The translations under genes and the position numbers were made by a program. From assembly GCA_030826915.1 (NCBI GenBank), contig JAUUDE010000010.1:21469-85468 (forward strand): a stretch of 64,000 bases of DNA, given 5' to 3'. Positions 52,615-62,454 of this stretch are shown here, in pieces. The notes under the pieces are model-generated. The model saw only the letters and a list, made by a program, of their open reading frames with translations. It did not search any database and was not told where the DNA came from. Numbering within the stretch: the first letter of the stretch is position 1; every line of letters begins with the position of its first letter. Origin of the DNA: Thiomicrospira sp. Its GTDB lineage: Bacteria > Pseudomonadota > Gammaproteobacteria > Thiomicrospirales > Thiomicrospiraceae.

Positions 52615-54855
52615 TTAGTTTCTCTCCTCAGAGTTGTGTTGGGCTTGCTCACTAACTTGATGATTAGCTCTTTTCTTGGCGCCTCTTTCTGCAGCCTTTT
52701 TCATCGCATTGGCTTTGGCGGTTTGCATTGCTTTTTGCTTTTTATCCGTAGTAGATGTTTCAGTTTTAGGTTCATTTTCTTTATTTTCAGAGGCCACTCT
52801 ACGTTTTTTTGCGGCCACGCTTGCTGCTTGTATGGCGGCTTTGCGTGCGTCTTCTTTTTTAGAAGCTGTTGAATCTTTAGTAGTTTCAGTTAAATCTAAA
52901 GTTTGACTATTTGCCTGTTGCGCTTTTTTAGCTTGAGCATGTTTTTTAGCTGCGGCCATAGCCGCCGCTTTTGCCGCTTGCTTAGGGTCTTTTTTAACAG
53001 TCGTGTTATCGGTTGAACTTTTATTTAATTCAGTATCATTCGCTGCCGCCGCTTTTTTAGCTTGAGCTCGTTTTTTTGCGGCCGCCATTGCTGCATTCTT
53101 AGCCACTTCTTTGGGGCTTTTTGCAGGTTTATCACCACTGTTGGCTTGATTGGCCGCTTGCTTTGCGGCTTCAATGGCTTTTCTACGTGCCGCTGGCATT
53201 GCAGTTTGTTTGTTTTCGGTATGCGCTGTATTTTGCATAAGCGTGTTTTTACCGGCAGCTCTTTTAGCCGCTGCCACTTTTGCTGCCGCAGCTGCAGCCG
53301 CCGCGGCTGCAGAAGGTTTTGGTTTATTTTTGCTTGTGTCTTTAGACGCCGAAGCCGCTTGTTTTTTAACGGCGTCTTTTTTGGCTTTTATACGCGCTTC
53401 ACGTTCCTGTTTTTCTCGTTCAATACGGGCGAGCCTAAACTCATGGCGTTGTTTAGCAAGCTCAACGGCTTTTTCTTCAGCATGAATCTCTTTAATTTCT
53501 GATTTTGCATGTCGGTAATATTGCACTAAAGGGATATGACTAGGGCATACATAGCTGCAACAACCGCACTCTATGCAATCGAATATATTGAGTTTTTCTA
53601 CTTTATCAAATTCATGTGAGTGACTGTACCAATACATCTGTTGTGGTAATAAGTTAACAGGACATGCATCCATACACTCACCACAACGAATACAAGGCAT
53701 TTGCATTTCTGCAGGTTCGGGTGGGTTGGCCAAGATACAGTTAGTGGTTTTGATAACGGGAACTTGATTGTTTTGAACCGCAAATCCCATCATTGGACCA
53801 CCCATGACTAAAGGATAGTCCAGTTTGCTTTTAGGTTCAGCTAAGTTGGCTAATTCTTCAAAAGGAGTTCCTATCAAAACACGCATGTTAAAAGGTTTAG
53901 CTAAGCCTAATCCTGTCACACTAACTAATCGAGACGTAAGAGGTTCACCAAATGTAACGGCTTTATAAATAGAGGCAAAGGTGGCTACGTTCATCATTAA
54001 TAGCCCAATGTCTACCGCATGCGCTTTGTGAGGCATTTCTATACCAGTTAATTCTTTAGTTAACTGTTTTTGGGCACCCATTGGGTAAACGGTTTGTACT
54101 TGGATAATTTCTACAATGGTGCCTTTAGCGGCCTTATTCATTGCCTTTATGGCGGTTGGTTTGTTTGATTCAATTCCACATAAAACTTTTGTTGAACCTA
54201 GTGCTTTAGCGGTGATTAAGGCTCCCTGAATAATAGCTTCCGCTTCGGTCTGCATAAGCAAATCATCACAGGTGATAAAGGGCTCACATTCTGCACCGTT
54301 TATCATTAGGGTGTGAATTTTTCCTTGTTCATTCGGAATTTTTGCATAGGTAGGAAAACCAGCTCCACCCATACCAACAATACCTGCGTTTAACAGAACA
54401 TCCTTTAGTTGTTGAGGGGTATTAGGTGCTTCTCCTGAAACTTTTAGAAAATTGTCTAAGCAATCATTTTGGTGGTCTGGTTTGATAATAATAGCAATGT
54501 CTTCTAGGCCAGAAGGGTGCGGCAAAGTATAACTAGCTATTTCTTGAATGACGCCTGATGTTGGTGCGTGAATCGGTACCACTAATGCCTTTTTTGCATC
54601 CTTAGAAGAGCGGGCAATAAGTTGATTCTTTTTAACCTTTTCACCCACTTTTACTAGCAGCTCGGCAGGTTGCCCAACTTGCTGTTGAAGAGGCATAATT
54701 AAACGCTCAGGAATAATGGTGTCACGAATGGGCTGTCTTGACGATAGCTCTTTTCGGTATTGCGGAAAGACACCACCATGAAAAGAGTACAACCAGCGTT
54801 TTGCTTGCGGATAAATAGGGGAAATTTTTTCAATGATCTTAGCAAAAAAAGACAT
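52615..54855 (-). CDS. rsxC: Electron transport complex subunit RsxC/RnfC with Ala/Lys-rich C-terminal extension
   Basis: GAGFPTYAK, CIRCGECMDACPVNLLPQQ, CIECGCCSYVCPSHIPLVQYYR; repetitive C-terminus. Confidence 0.96.
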   Translation of the reverse strand: MSFFAKIIEKISPIYPQAKRWLYSFHGGVFPQYRKELSSRQPIRDTIIPERLIMPLQQQVGQPAELLVKVGEKVKKNQLIARSSKDAKKALVVPIHAPTSGVIQEIASYTLPHPSGLEDIAIIIKPDHQNDCLDNFLKVSGEAPNTPQQLKDVLLNAGIVGMGGAGFPTYAKIPNEQGKIHTLMINGAECEPFITCDDLLMQTEAEAIIQGALITAKALGSTKVLCGIESNKPTAIKAMNKAAKGTIVEIIQVQTVYPMGAQKQLTKELTGIEMPHKAHAVDIGLLMMNVATFASIYKAVTFGEPLTSRLVSVTGLGLAKPFNMRVLIGTPFEELANLAEPKSKLDYPLVMGGPMMGFAVQNNQVPVIKTTNCILANPPEPAEMQMPCIRCGECMDACPVNLLPQQMYWYSHSHEFDKVEKLNIFDCIECGCCSYVCPSHIPLVQYYRHAKSEIKEIHAEEKAVELAKQRHEFRLARIEREKQEREARIKAKKDAVKKQAASASKDTSKNKPKPSAAAAAAAAAAKVAAAKRAAGKNTLMQNTAHTENKQTAMPAARRKAIEAAKQAANQANSGDKPAKSPKEVAKNAAMAAAKKRAQAKKAAAANDTELNKSSTDNTTVKKDPKQAAKAAAMAAAKKHAQAKKAQQANSQTLDLTETTKDSTASKKEDARKAAIQAASVAAKKRRVASENKENEPKTETSTTDKKQKAMQTAKANAMKKAAERGAKKRANHQVSEQAQHNSEERN

Positions 54856-55424
54856 TAATGATTCTTCCCTGGTTTTGCTTCTGAAATCAATGTTTCATCA
54901 GGTTCAGGCCATTTCCAATTACGAGTTGATAGTGGAATTGGTTTCATATCAATACAGTCAACAGGGCAAACAGGCACACATTTTTCACAACCGGTACACT
55001 CCTGCTGGATTACGGTATGCATCAGTTTGGTTGCACCCAGAATCGCGTCAACTGGACACTCCTTAATACATAGTACACAGCCAATACAGAGGTCTTCATT
55101 AATATAGGCTGTCTCTTTTGGTTTTTCGGCTTCTTCGGTTACTTCCATCTCTTTAGGTTCTAGGCCAGTGATTTCAGAAATTTGAATCATGACTTCGTGA
55201 CCACCAGGAATACAAAGGTTTACTTCAGCTTCTTCGTCGGCAAGGGCTTCGGCATAGGGCTTACAGCCAGGGTAGCCACATTGACCACACTGAGTCTGCG
55301 GCAGAATTTTATCGATACTTTCGGCAACAGGGTTACCTTCAACTTTAAAACGTACTGAAGCGTAACCTAAAAAGAGGCCAAACAGTAAGGCTAGACCAAT
55401 AAAGATAATAAGGGCTTCTAACAT
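54855..55424 (-). CDS. rsxB: Electron transport complex subunit RsxB/RnfB
   Basis: TQCGQCGYPGCKPYAEA, CIGCVLCIKECPVDAILGA, CTGCEKCVPVCPVDCI. Confidence 0.97.
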   Translation of the reverse strand: MLEALIIFIGLALLFGLFLGYASVRFKVEGNPVAESIDKILPQTQCGQCGYPGCKPYAEALADEEAEVNLCIPGGHEVMIQISEITGLEPKEMEVTEEAEKPKETAYINEDLCIGCVLCIKECPVDAILGATKLMHTVIQQECTGCEKCVPVCPVDCIDMKPIPLSTRNWKWPEPDETLISEAKPGKNH

Positions 55425-55430
55425 AGAAAT

Positions 55431-56006
55431 TTACACCAACCCGCCAAAGCCCATAAAGGCCATAGACATAAGACCTGCAGTGATTAATGCTATGGGTGCA
55501 CCTTTAAATGGCCCCGGCACATCAGCGACATCAACACGTTCTCGAATTGAGGCAAATAACACCATAACTAAAGTAAAACCAACCGCAGCTCCAAAACCGT
55601 AAACTGCGGAGGCGATAAAGTCATTGTTTTCACCAACATTCAGTAAAGCGACACCCAGAACGGCACAGTTTGTGGTAATAAGGGGCAGATAAATACCCAA
55701 AACTTGGTAGAGTGCAGGGCTGGTTTTATGAATAGCCATTTCAGTAAAACCAACAACCGCGGCAATTGCCAGAATAAAGGCAATGGTCTGTAAATATTCC
55801 AGACCAAATGGTTGTAACAGATAGGTATAGATAATGTAGCTTAGAACGGAAGAGAGTGTTAAAACAAAGGTGGTCGCCAATCCCATTCCCAATGCCGCAT
55901 CTGTCTTTTTAGAGACGCCCATAAAAGGACACAACCCCAAAAACTTCACCAAAACGAAGTTATTGACGAGTACGGTACTGATGAGAATAAGAACATATTC
56001 TTGCAT
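55431..56006 (-). CDS. rsxA: Electron transport complex subunit RsxA/RnfA
   Basis: [31 protein letters not shown]. Confidence 0.97.
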   Translation of the reverse strand: MQEYVLILISTVLVNNFVLVKFLGLCPFMGVSKKTDAALGMGLATTFVLTLSSVLSYIIYTYLLQPFGLEYLQTIAFILAIAAVVGFTEMAIHKTSPALYQVLGIYLPLITTNCAVLGVALLNVGENNDFIASAVYGFGAAVGFTLVMVLFASIRERVDVADVPGPFKGAPIALITAGLMSMAFMGFGGLV

Positions 56007-56091
56007 TAAATGCTTTCCGTTTTGCTATTTACTTTATTTAGTCGACTATTGAGTCGATTCCGTGTTGTCTACTGTAAGATACCAGGCCTGG

Positions 56092-58191
56092 TTATTTTAC
56101 TCGTTGACCGGGTTTTGCGCCATCGTCTGGAGAGAGTATATATAAATCATCACCACCAGGACCGGCCGCTAATACCATGCCTTCTGACATGCCAAAACGC
56201 ATTTTACGTGGTGCAAGGTTAGCGACCATAACCGTTAATTTTCCAACTAAATCTTCTGGCTCGTAGGCGGACTTAATTCCGGCAAAGACTTGGCGTTGCT
56301 CAAGACCAATATCCAAAGTGAGTTTTAAAAGCTTTTTCGCTTCAGGTACGGCTTCAGCATTTACTATCTTAGCGATACGCAAATCAATTTTAACAAAATC
56401 ATCAATTGTGATTTCTTCAGCAATAGGTTCAATTGCTGCAGGTTCGTTTGATTTGGCTTGCTTAGTCTGTTTGTTTTTTGGTTTTTTATCGTCTTTTTTT
56501 CCATCTGGAGCTGAGGTAGCACCGGCTAGAGATTCGGCAGACGCTTCTACCATTTTTTCAATCGCGGGCATTTCTAAACGTGTTAACAAGGCTTTAAATT
56601 TTGTGATTTCACGTCCCATAAGGGGCTGATTAATATCATTCCAATTCCAAGCGTCAATTTGCAAAAAGTCTTTGGCTTTTTCAGCTGTGGCTGGAATAAC
56701 AGGCGCTAAATAACTCATTAAAACACGGAAAAGGTTGATTCCAACACTAACGGACTCATGGAGCTCTGCCTCTTTGCCTTCTTCTTTTGCTAGTACCCAT
56801 GGAGCAGTATCAGCAATGTATTCATTTGCTTTATCAGCTAATGTCATGATTTCACGCATGGCATGGCCATATTCACGTTGTTCGTAAAGGTTGGCAATAT
56901 CTTCAGATTTGTCTGCGAACGATTGATATAGCGCATTCGCTTCATTAGACCAACTAGTAGCAAGTTTACCATCAAATTTTTTCACGACAAATCCAGCGCA
57001 ACGACTAGCGATATTGACTACTTTACCCACTAAGTCGGAGTTGACACGCTGGGCAAAATCTTCTAGGTTTAAGTCGATATCATCAATGCGTCCGGATAAC
57101 TTAGCCGCATAGTAGTAACGTAAATATTCTGGGTTTAAATGTTCTAAATAAGTTTTAGCCATAATGAATGTACCACGAGACTTAGACATTTTTTGACCGT
57201 CAACCGTTAGGAATCCGTGAGCAAAAACCGCATCTGGTGTACGGAAGCCAGCACCAGATAACATGGCAGGCCAGAATAGAGCGTGGAAATTGATGATGTC
57301 CTTACCTATGAAGTGGTAAAGCTCAGTTTTAGAGTCGGCTTTCCAGTATTCATCAAAATCCAATCCTGTTTTATTGCAGTAGGCTTTAAAGCTGGACATA
57401 TAACCAATAGGCGCATCTAGCCAAACATAGAAAAACTTATCTTTCTCACCAGGAATTTCAAAACCAAAGTAAGGTGCATCACGAGATATATCCCAACCAC
57501 GCAGGCCAGATTCTAACCATTCATCTAGCTTGTTAGCAATTTGTGATTGCAAATGTCCAGCTCGAGTCCACTCTTTTAACATATCTTCAAATTTATTCAG
57601 TTCAAAAAACAGGTGGTCGGTCTCTTTTTCAATAGGCGTTGCACCAGAAACCGCAGATTTAGGGTCGATTAAATCTGTTGGGCTGTAAGTTGCACCACAG
57701 GCTTCACAGTTATCACCGTATTGGTCTTCAGCCTTACATTTAGGGCAAGTTCCCTTGACGAAGCGGTCTGGTAAAAACATCTCTTTTTCTGGATCATAAG
57801 ATTGGGTGATAGTTTTACGAGAGATATACCCTTTGGCATTTAACTGGTTGTAGATATACTCAGCAAACTCTTTGTTTTCTGGTGAGTTAGTGCTGTGGTA
57901 GTGATCAAACTTGATATTAAAACCAGCAAAGTCAGCTTGGTGTTCTTCGGAAGATTTTGCAATCAATTCTTCGGGAGTAATGCCTTCGGCCTGTGCTCTA
58001 AGCATAATTGGCGTGCCGTGAGCATCATCTGCACAGACATAGGTGCATTGATTACCTCGCATTTTTTGAAAACGTGACCAAATATCAGTTTGAATGTACT
58101 CAACAAGGTGACCTAAGTGAATAGGGCCATTTGCATAAGGTAATGCACTGGTGATTAAAATTTTTCTAGGGCTTGTTGCTACTTCTGACAT
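56092..58191 (-). CDS. metG: Methionyl-tRNA synthetase (start at [15 protein letters not shown] preferred; ORF extends to 58266)
   Basis: [40 protein letters not shown] zinc site, [10 protein letters not shown]-terminal tRNA-binding domain. Confidence 0.97.
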   Translation of the reverse strand: MSEVATSPRKILITSALPYANGPIHLGHLVEYIQTDIWSRFQKMRGNQCTYVCADDAHGTPIMLRAQAEGITPEELIAKSSEEHQADFAGFNIKFDHYHSTNSPENKEFAEYIYNQLNAKGYISRKTITQSYDPEKEMFLPDRFVKGTCPKCKAEDQYGDNCEACGATYSPTDLIDPKSAVSGATPIEKETDHLFFELNKFEDMLKEWTRAGHLQSQIANKLDEWLESGLRGWDISRDAPYFGFEIPGEKDKFFYVWLDAPIGYMSSFKAYCNKTGLDFDEYWKADSKTELYHFIGKDIINFHALFWPAMLSGAGFRTPDAVFAHGFLTVDGQKMSKSRGTFIMAKTYLEHLNPEYLRYYYAAKLSGRIDDIDLNLEDFAQRVNSDLVGKVVNIASRCAGFVVKKFDGKLATSWSNEANALYQSFADKSEDIANLYEQREYGHAMREIMTLADKANEYIADTAPWVLAKEEGKEAELHESVSVGINLFRVLMSYLAPVIPATAEKAKDFLQIDAWNWNDINQPLMGREITKFKALLTRLEMPAIEKMVEASAESLAGATSAPDGKKDDKKPKNKQTKQAKSNEPAAIEPIAEEITIDDFVKIDLRIAKIVNAEAVPEAKKLLKLTLDIGLEQRQVFAGIKSAYEPEDLVGKLTVMVANLAPRKMRFGMSEGMVLAAGPGGDDLYILSPDDGAKPGQRVK

Positions 58192-58451
58192 TGCTGAATT
58201 TCCACTTTCCATATTTGGCTTTAGACTTCTTTTAGTGCAAGTTGGGATACGGTTTAAAAGAGTCACTTTAAAACTGTAAAAGCTGCAGTTACATAAATCT
58301 TTATATTAGCAGGATATTATATGGTTTTTTGCGCTCTTTTGAGTGATGTTTTTGTATAAATTAAAAGAGAAGATGCTCTGTTGGCTGTTTTTTATTTGTT
58401 GTCTCATGTATGCTTGCATTTTGTGAGATTTTAAAAAAGCCTATATAAGGT

Positions 58452-58784
58452 TTGAGAATTCGTTTAAATAGAGTCAATATGAGTTTTTTGGTTAAAGTAA
58501 ATAATAATTTGATATCGATTGGATTAACGGGCAGTTTTGAAGTCAGTCAGTATCAAGCGTTTAGGGCGCTGTGTGAAAAATATAACCAACCAGAATGTAA
58601 GTTTGTTATTGATTTTTCCGAAACCGAATATATGGACAGTTCTGCGCTAGGTATGTTGCTGCTGTTACGTGAACAGACTGAAGGGGATAAAAGTCGTGTT
58701 CAGTTAATTAATGTGAGGGATTCGGTGTCTAAAATTTTGGACATTGCGCATTTTGATCGATTGTTTAGTATTTCTAAAATCTAG
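58452..58784 (+). CDS. STAS-domain anti-sigma-factor antagonist-like protein (start possibly 58479)
   Basis: KFVIDFSETEYMDSSALGMLLLLREQTEGDKSRVQLIN: STAS DSSALG motif. Confidence 0.9.
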   Translation: MRIRLNRVNMSFLVKVNNNLISIGLTGSFEVSQYQAFRALCEKYNQPECKFVIDFSETEYMDSSALGMLLLLREQTEGDKSRVQLINVRDSVSKILDIAHFDRLFSISKI

Positions 58785-58854
58785 GTTATCTAGTCGACTA
58801 TTTAAGTAGTGTAAATAACCTAGTTTTCTCGCACTATTGGATTGCCAATAAGTC

Positions 58855-59979
58855 TTAATTGTTTTGAATAACAATGTTTGGAAAAACATTGGCATAGTTA
58901 CGTTTTTTAATACCAATTTTTGCCCCAATTTGATGAGCCATTGAACGATATTTTTGCGCTATTTCACTGTTAGGTTCAGCTGTTACGGTTGGTTTACCTG
59001 CATCGGCTTCTTCACGAATTCTTATATCTAAAGGCAGGGCGCCGAGAAAATCAACTTGATACTCTTTTGCCATATTTTTGCCACCATTTGCTCCAAAAAT
59101 CGCTTCTTCATGTCCGCAGTTGCTGCAAATATGGGTACTCATGTTTTCAATCAGTCCCAGTACTGGTATTTCAACTTTTTCAAACATTTTTAGGCCTTTT
59201 TTAGCATCAATGAGAGAAACTTGTTGCGGAGTAGTGACAATCACTGCGCCCGTAACTGGAATCTGTTGAGAAAGTGTCAGTTGCACATCTCCAGTACCGG
59301 GAGGTAAGTCGATGACTAAATAATCCAAATCATCCCAGTTCGTTTCTTTTAGAAGCTGAGTCAGCGTTTGGGTCACGATTGGGCCACGCCAAATCATTGG
59401 TGAGTCCTCTTCAATTAATGCACCAATCGACATGACTTGCAAACCATAGGCAGGGAGTGGCTGCATGCTTTTGCCATCTTCGGTTTGTGGTTTGTCTTTG
59501 ATATTAAGCATGGTTGGAATACTAGGGCCGTAAATGTCAGCATCTAAAATACCCACGCTCGCACCTTCTTGTTGCAGTGCGAGGGCAAGGTTAACCGAGG
59601 TTGTGGATTTGCCTACACCACCTTTACCTGATGCAATGGCAATGATGTTTTTGATGTTAGGTAACGGTGAGACGCCTTTTTGAGCATCATGAGAAACTAC
59701 TTTAGTTTCAAATTTGATTTCAACCGAATGGATTTCGTCAATTTGTAAAAACTCATGAGTGATATTTTGTTCAATACTTGGCCACAAGCTTTTACATGGG
59801 TAAGGCATATTGATGGTTAAGTTTAAATGGCCTTTTTTGAACTGCAGTTCAGAAATGGCTTTTAAAGACTCAAAATCCTGTTTAGAGATTGGGTCCGTAC
59901 AAGCTTTAATTTTCTGGTTTAGTTTTTCTTGCAGTTCAGCGGAGATGCCATTGCCAAAAAGTGAATTAAGAATGCCCAT
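58855..59979 (-). CDS. apbC: Iron-sulfur cluster carrier ATPase ApbC/Mrp
   Basis: IASGKGGVGKSTTSVNLALAL, DADIYGPSIPTML, CSNCGHEEAIFGANGG. Confidence 0.96.
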   Translation of the reverse strand: MGILNSLFGNGISAELQEKLNQKIKACTDPISKQDFESLKAISELQFKKGHLNLTINMPYPCKSLWPSIEQNITHEFLQIDEIHSVEIKFETKVVSHDAQKGVSPLPNIKNIIAIASGKGGVGKSTTSVNLALALQQEGASVGILDADIYGPSIPTMLNIKDKPQTEDGKSMQPLPAYGLQVMSIGALIEEDSPMIWRGPIVTQTLTQLLKETNWDDLDYLVIDLPPGTGDVQLTLSQQIPVTGAVIVTTPQQVSLIDAKKGLKMFEKVEIPVLGLIENMSTHICSNCGHEEAIFGANGGKNMAKEYQVDFLGALPLDIRIREEADAGKPTVTAEPNSEIAQKYRSMAHQIGAKIGIKKRNYANVFPNIVIQNN

Positions 59980-60115
59980 GCTTGTACCCTTAAGATGTTT
60001 AATCGGTTTATAAAAATTGAATGGTGGCTATTTTAACAGTTATGGAAGTGATAAAAAATCTACTAATCACAAGGGAATTTAATTGTTCACGATTAGTTAC
60101 CCAGAGTCGACTATT

Positions 60116-60388
60116 TAGTCGACTCTGAATAACGAGTTTAAATTATGGCAAAGCCAGCTTTTCCTTAACAAGGCAGAATTTTGAAATGCTATCTAGATAA
60201 CATAAGAAATTCTAACGCTGTTGAGGGAAAACTAGCGCACCCCCCCCCGCATCGTGTGGGCGTTTAAGCAAGCATGCTCGTTGTTGTGAATCTTGGTAAG
60301 GAAACAACCCTTACGTGCGATCCACGCCTAGAGCCTACCTGCTTAAACGTTTCCACATAATTTTAAAGTAGTTATTCAGAGTCGACTA
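60116..60388. repeat. ~265-bp structured repeat, copy C (abutted by a remnant TIR at 60091-60113)
   Basis: TAGTCGACTCTGAATAACGAGTTTAAATTATG ... CATAATTTTAAAGTAGTTATTCAGAGTCGACTA. Confidence 0.92.
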
Positions 60389-60506
60389 TTTATAAACTTA
60401 GCAGGCCTGGTCACTGTAAAGATATTGATTGGTGTTATAATTTTGCAATCTTTATATATAGTTAATTAGTCGACTAATTACCAAGCAAAGGAAGTTCTGC
60501 CCTTAA

Positions 60507-62417
60507 ATGAGACAGATTATTGAACAATTACCCAGTTATTTAGCCGATCAGATTGCGGCAGGAGAAGTGGTTGAACGTCCTGCTTCTGTGGTAAAAGAGT
60601 TGCTAGAAAATGCCTTGGATTCAGGAGCAACTCAGATAGAAATTCTGGTTGAAGAGGGTGGCGAAAAGTCGATTGTGATTGCGGATAATGGTTCAGGCAT
60701 TCCAAAAGAAGAGTTGCTTTTGGCTGTAAGTCGACACGCCACCAGTAAAATCAAGTCAGGCGCAGATTTAGCTTCGGTATCCACTTTAGGCTTTCGTGGT
60801 GAAGCTTTGGCAAGTATTAGTTCTGTGTCTCGATTTGAAGTGGTGAGTAGACATGAATCAGAGGCAGCCGCATGGAAACTCTCATCCGAAGGTGAAGGAA
60901 AGTGGGGCGAGCCTCAACCTACAGCAGGAAAAGTAGGAACTCGAATTACGGTTAATGATCTATTTTTTAACACCCCAGCACGAAAGAAGTTTTTGCGCAC
61001 TGCTAAAACAGAATTTTCGCAAATTGATCAGCTAGTAAAAAGAGTGATGTTAAGCCGTCCAGAGGTGGGCTTTAAATTAGTGCATAACCAAAAAGTCGTT
61101 AGACAAGTTTTTGCTGTGACTGATGAGGTTAGTTTACAGAAACGTTTAACTCAATTAATGGGTACAAGTTTTGTGCAGCAATCGCTTGCCATAGAGTTTG
61201 AAGCTCAAGATATTAAATTATTAGGCTGGGTTGGCTTACCAACGTTTAATCGCAGCCAAACCGATATGCAGTATATCTTTGTTAATGGCCGTATTGTGCG
61301 TGACCGATTGCTTTCCTATGCGGTTAAACAGGCCTATGCGGATGTGTTGTATCATGGTCGTCATCCCGCTTATTTAATCTTTATAAAAATGCCGCATGAC
61401 CTGGTTGATGTGAATGTTCACCCTGCTAAATATGAAGTTCGGTTTGCCAATGGTCGTTGGGTTTATGATTTCTTACGTCGCAGTGTCAGAGAAGCGGTTG
61501 CAAAACCGGTGGTTTCTGAAACGGGCACGGGCGCGCCACTTGAGAGTGTGGTTCATGGTTTGCCAGAAAACAGTCATTCAATGCAATCTGGTTTTGGTTT
61601 AAACAGCGCAGGTATATTTAATCAAAACCAAAATATTCAAGAGTCGATGTCTTTCCAAACTCCTGTTGAATCTTTGCAAAATTATTCTAATACGGCTTCA
61701 TTTAGTGCTGGTGATAGTTACAATTCTGCCTTGGCAGATGTTATTCAACAGCGTCGACAAGGTAATGATATTGCCAGTTCTTTAGGTGTGGCAGAAGATG
61801 TCGCTGATTATAATGGTGTTCAAGCGGCCGATATGCCTATGCTCGGTTTTGCCAAAGCACAGTTGCATGGCGTATTTATTCTTGCAGAGAATAGTCAAGG
61901 CTTGGTTTTGGTTGACATGCATGCCGCTCATGAGCGCGTTGTTTACGAACGTTTTAAACAGCAATGGCAGAATGACCGCTTAATTAGTCAGCCACTTTTG
62001 GTGCCCATGGCAATGACATTTGAGCAATCGCAAATTTCGGTTTGGGAAAATCATCGAGCACTGTTCGAAAAGCTAGGTTTTGAATTAGAATCTTTGGGGC
62101 CTGAACAATTAAAAGTAACTGCAGTGCCTGTGTTATTGGCAAAAAGCGATATACCAGGCCTGGTCAATGACATGATTGCCGATTTGGCCGTTGCTGGGCA
62201 AACTCAACAGGTTGAAGAGAGAATTAATGAGATTCTCTCGACTATGGCTTGCCACGGTTCGGTAAGAGCAAATCGCCAGTTAACTATTTCTGAAATGAAT
62301 GCCTTACTTCGTGAAATGGAGGTGACAGAACGCTCCGACCAATGTAATCACGGACGACCAACTTGGGTTCAGCTTTCAATGGAACAGCTTGATAGCCTGT
62401 TTATGCGCGGCCAGTAA
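60507..62417 (+). CDS. mutL: DNA mismatch repair protein MutL
   Basis: QLPSYLADQIAAGEVVERPASVVKELLENALDSGA, STLGFRGEALASI, DVNVHPAKYEVRF. Confidence 0.98.
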   Translation: MRQIIEQLPSYLADQIAAGEVVERPASVVKELLENALDSGATQIEILVEEGGEKSIVIADNGSGIPKEELLLAVSRHATSKIKSGADLASVSTLGFRGEALASISSVSRFEVVSRHESEAAAWKLSSEGEGKWGEPQPTAGKVGTRITVNDLFFNTPARKKFLRTAKTEFSQIDQLVKRVMLSRPEVGFKLVHNQKVVRQVFAVTDEVSLQKRLTQLMGTSFVQQSLAIEFEAQDIKLLGWVGLPTFNRSQTDMQYIFVNGRIVRDRLLSYAVKQAYADVLYHGRHPAYLIFIKMPHDLVDVNVHPAKYEVRFANGRWVYDFLRRSVREAVAKPVVSETGTGAPLESVVHGLPENSHSMQSGFGLNSAGIFNQNQNIQESMSFQTPVESLQNYSNTASFSAGDSYNSALADVIQQRRQGNDIASSLGVAEDVADYNGVQAADMPMLGFAKAQLHGVFILAENSQGLVLVDMHAAHERVVYERFKQQWQNDRLISQPLLVPMAMTFEQSQISVWENHRALFEKLGFELESLGPEQLKVTAVPVLLAKSDIPGLVNDMIADLAVAGQTQQVEERINEILSTMACHGSVRANRQLTISEMNALLREMEVTERSDQCNHGRPTWVQLSMEQLDSLFMRGQ

Positions 62418-62454
62418 GCCTTGACAGTAAAAAATTATATAGAAAGATTTATAA

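Noticed and set aside
52676-53502. Several long + strand ORFs (52567-53502) opposite rsxC
   Set aside because: They are shadows of the Ala/Lys-rich repetitive rsxC reading frame; Cys/Phe-rich composition and no recognisable domain.
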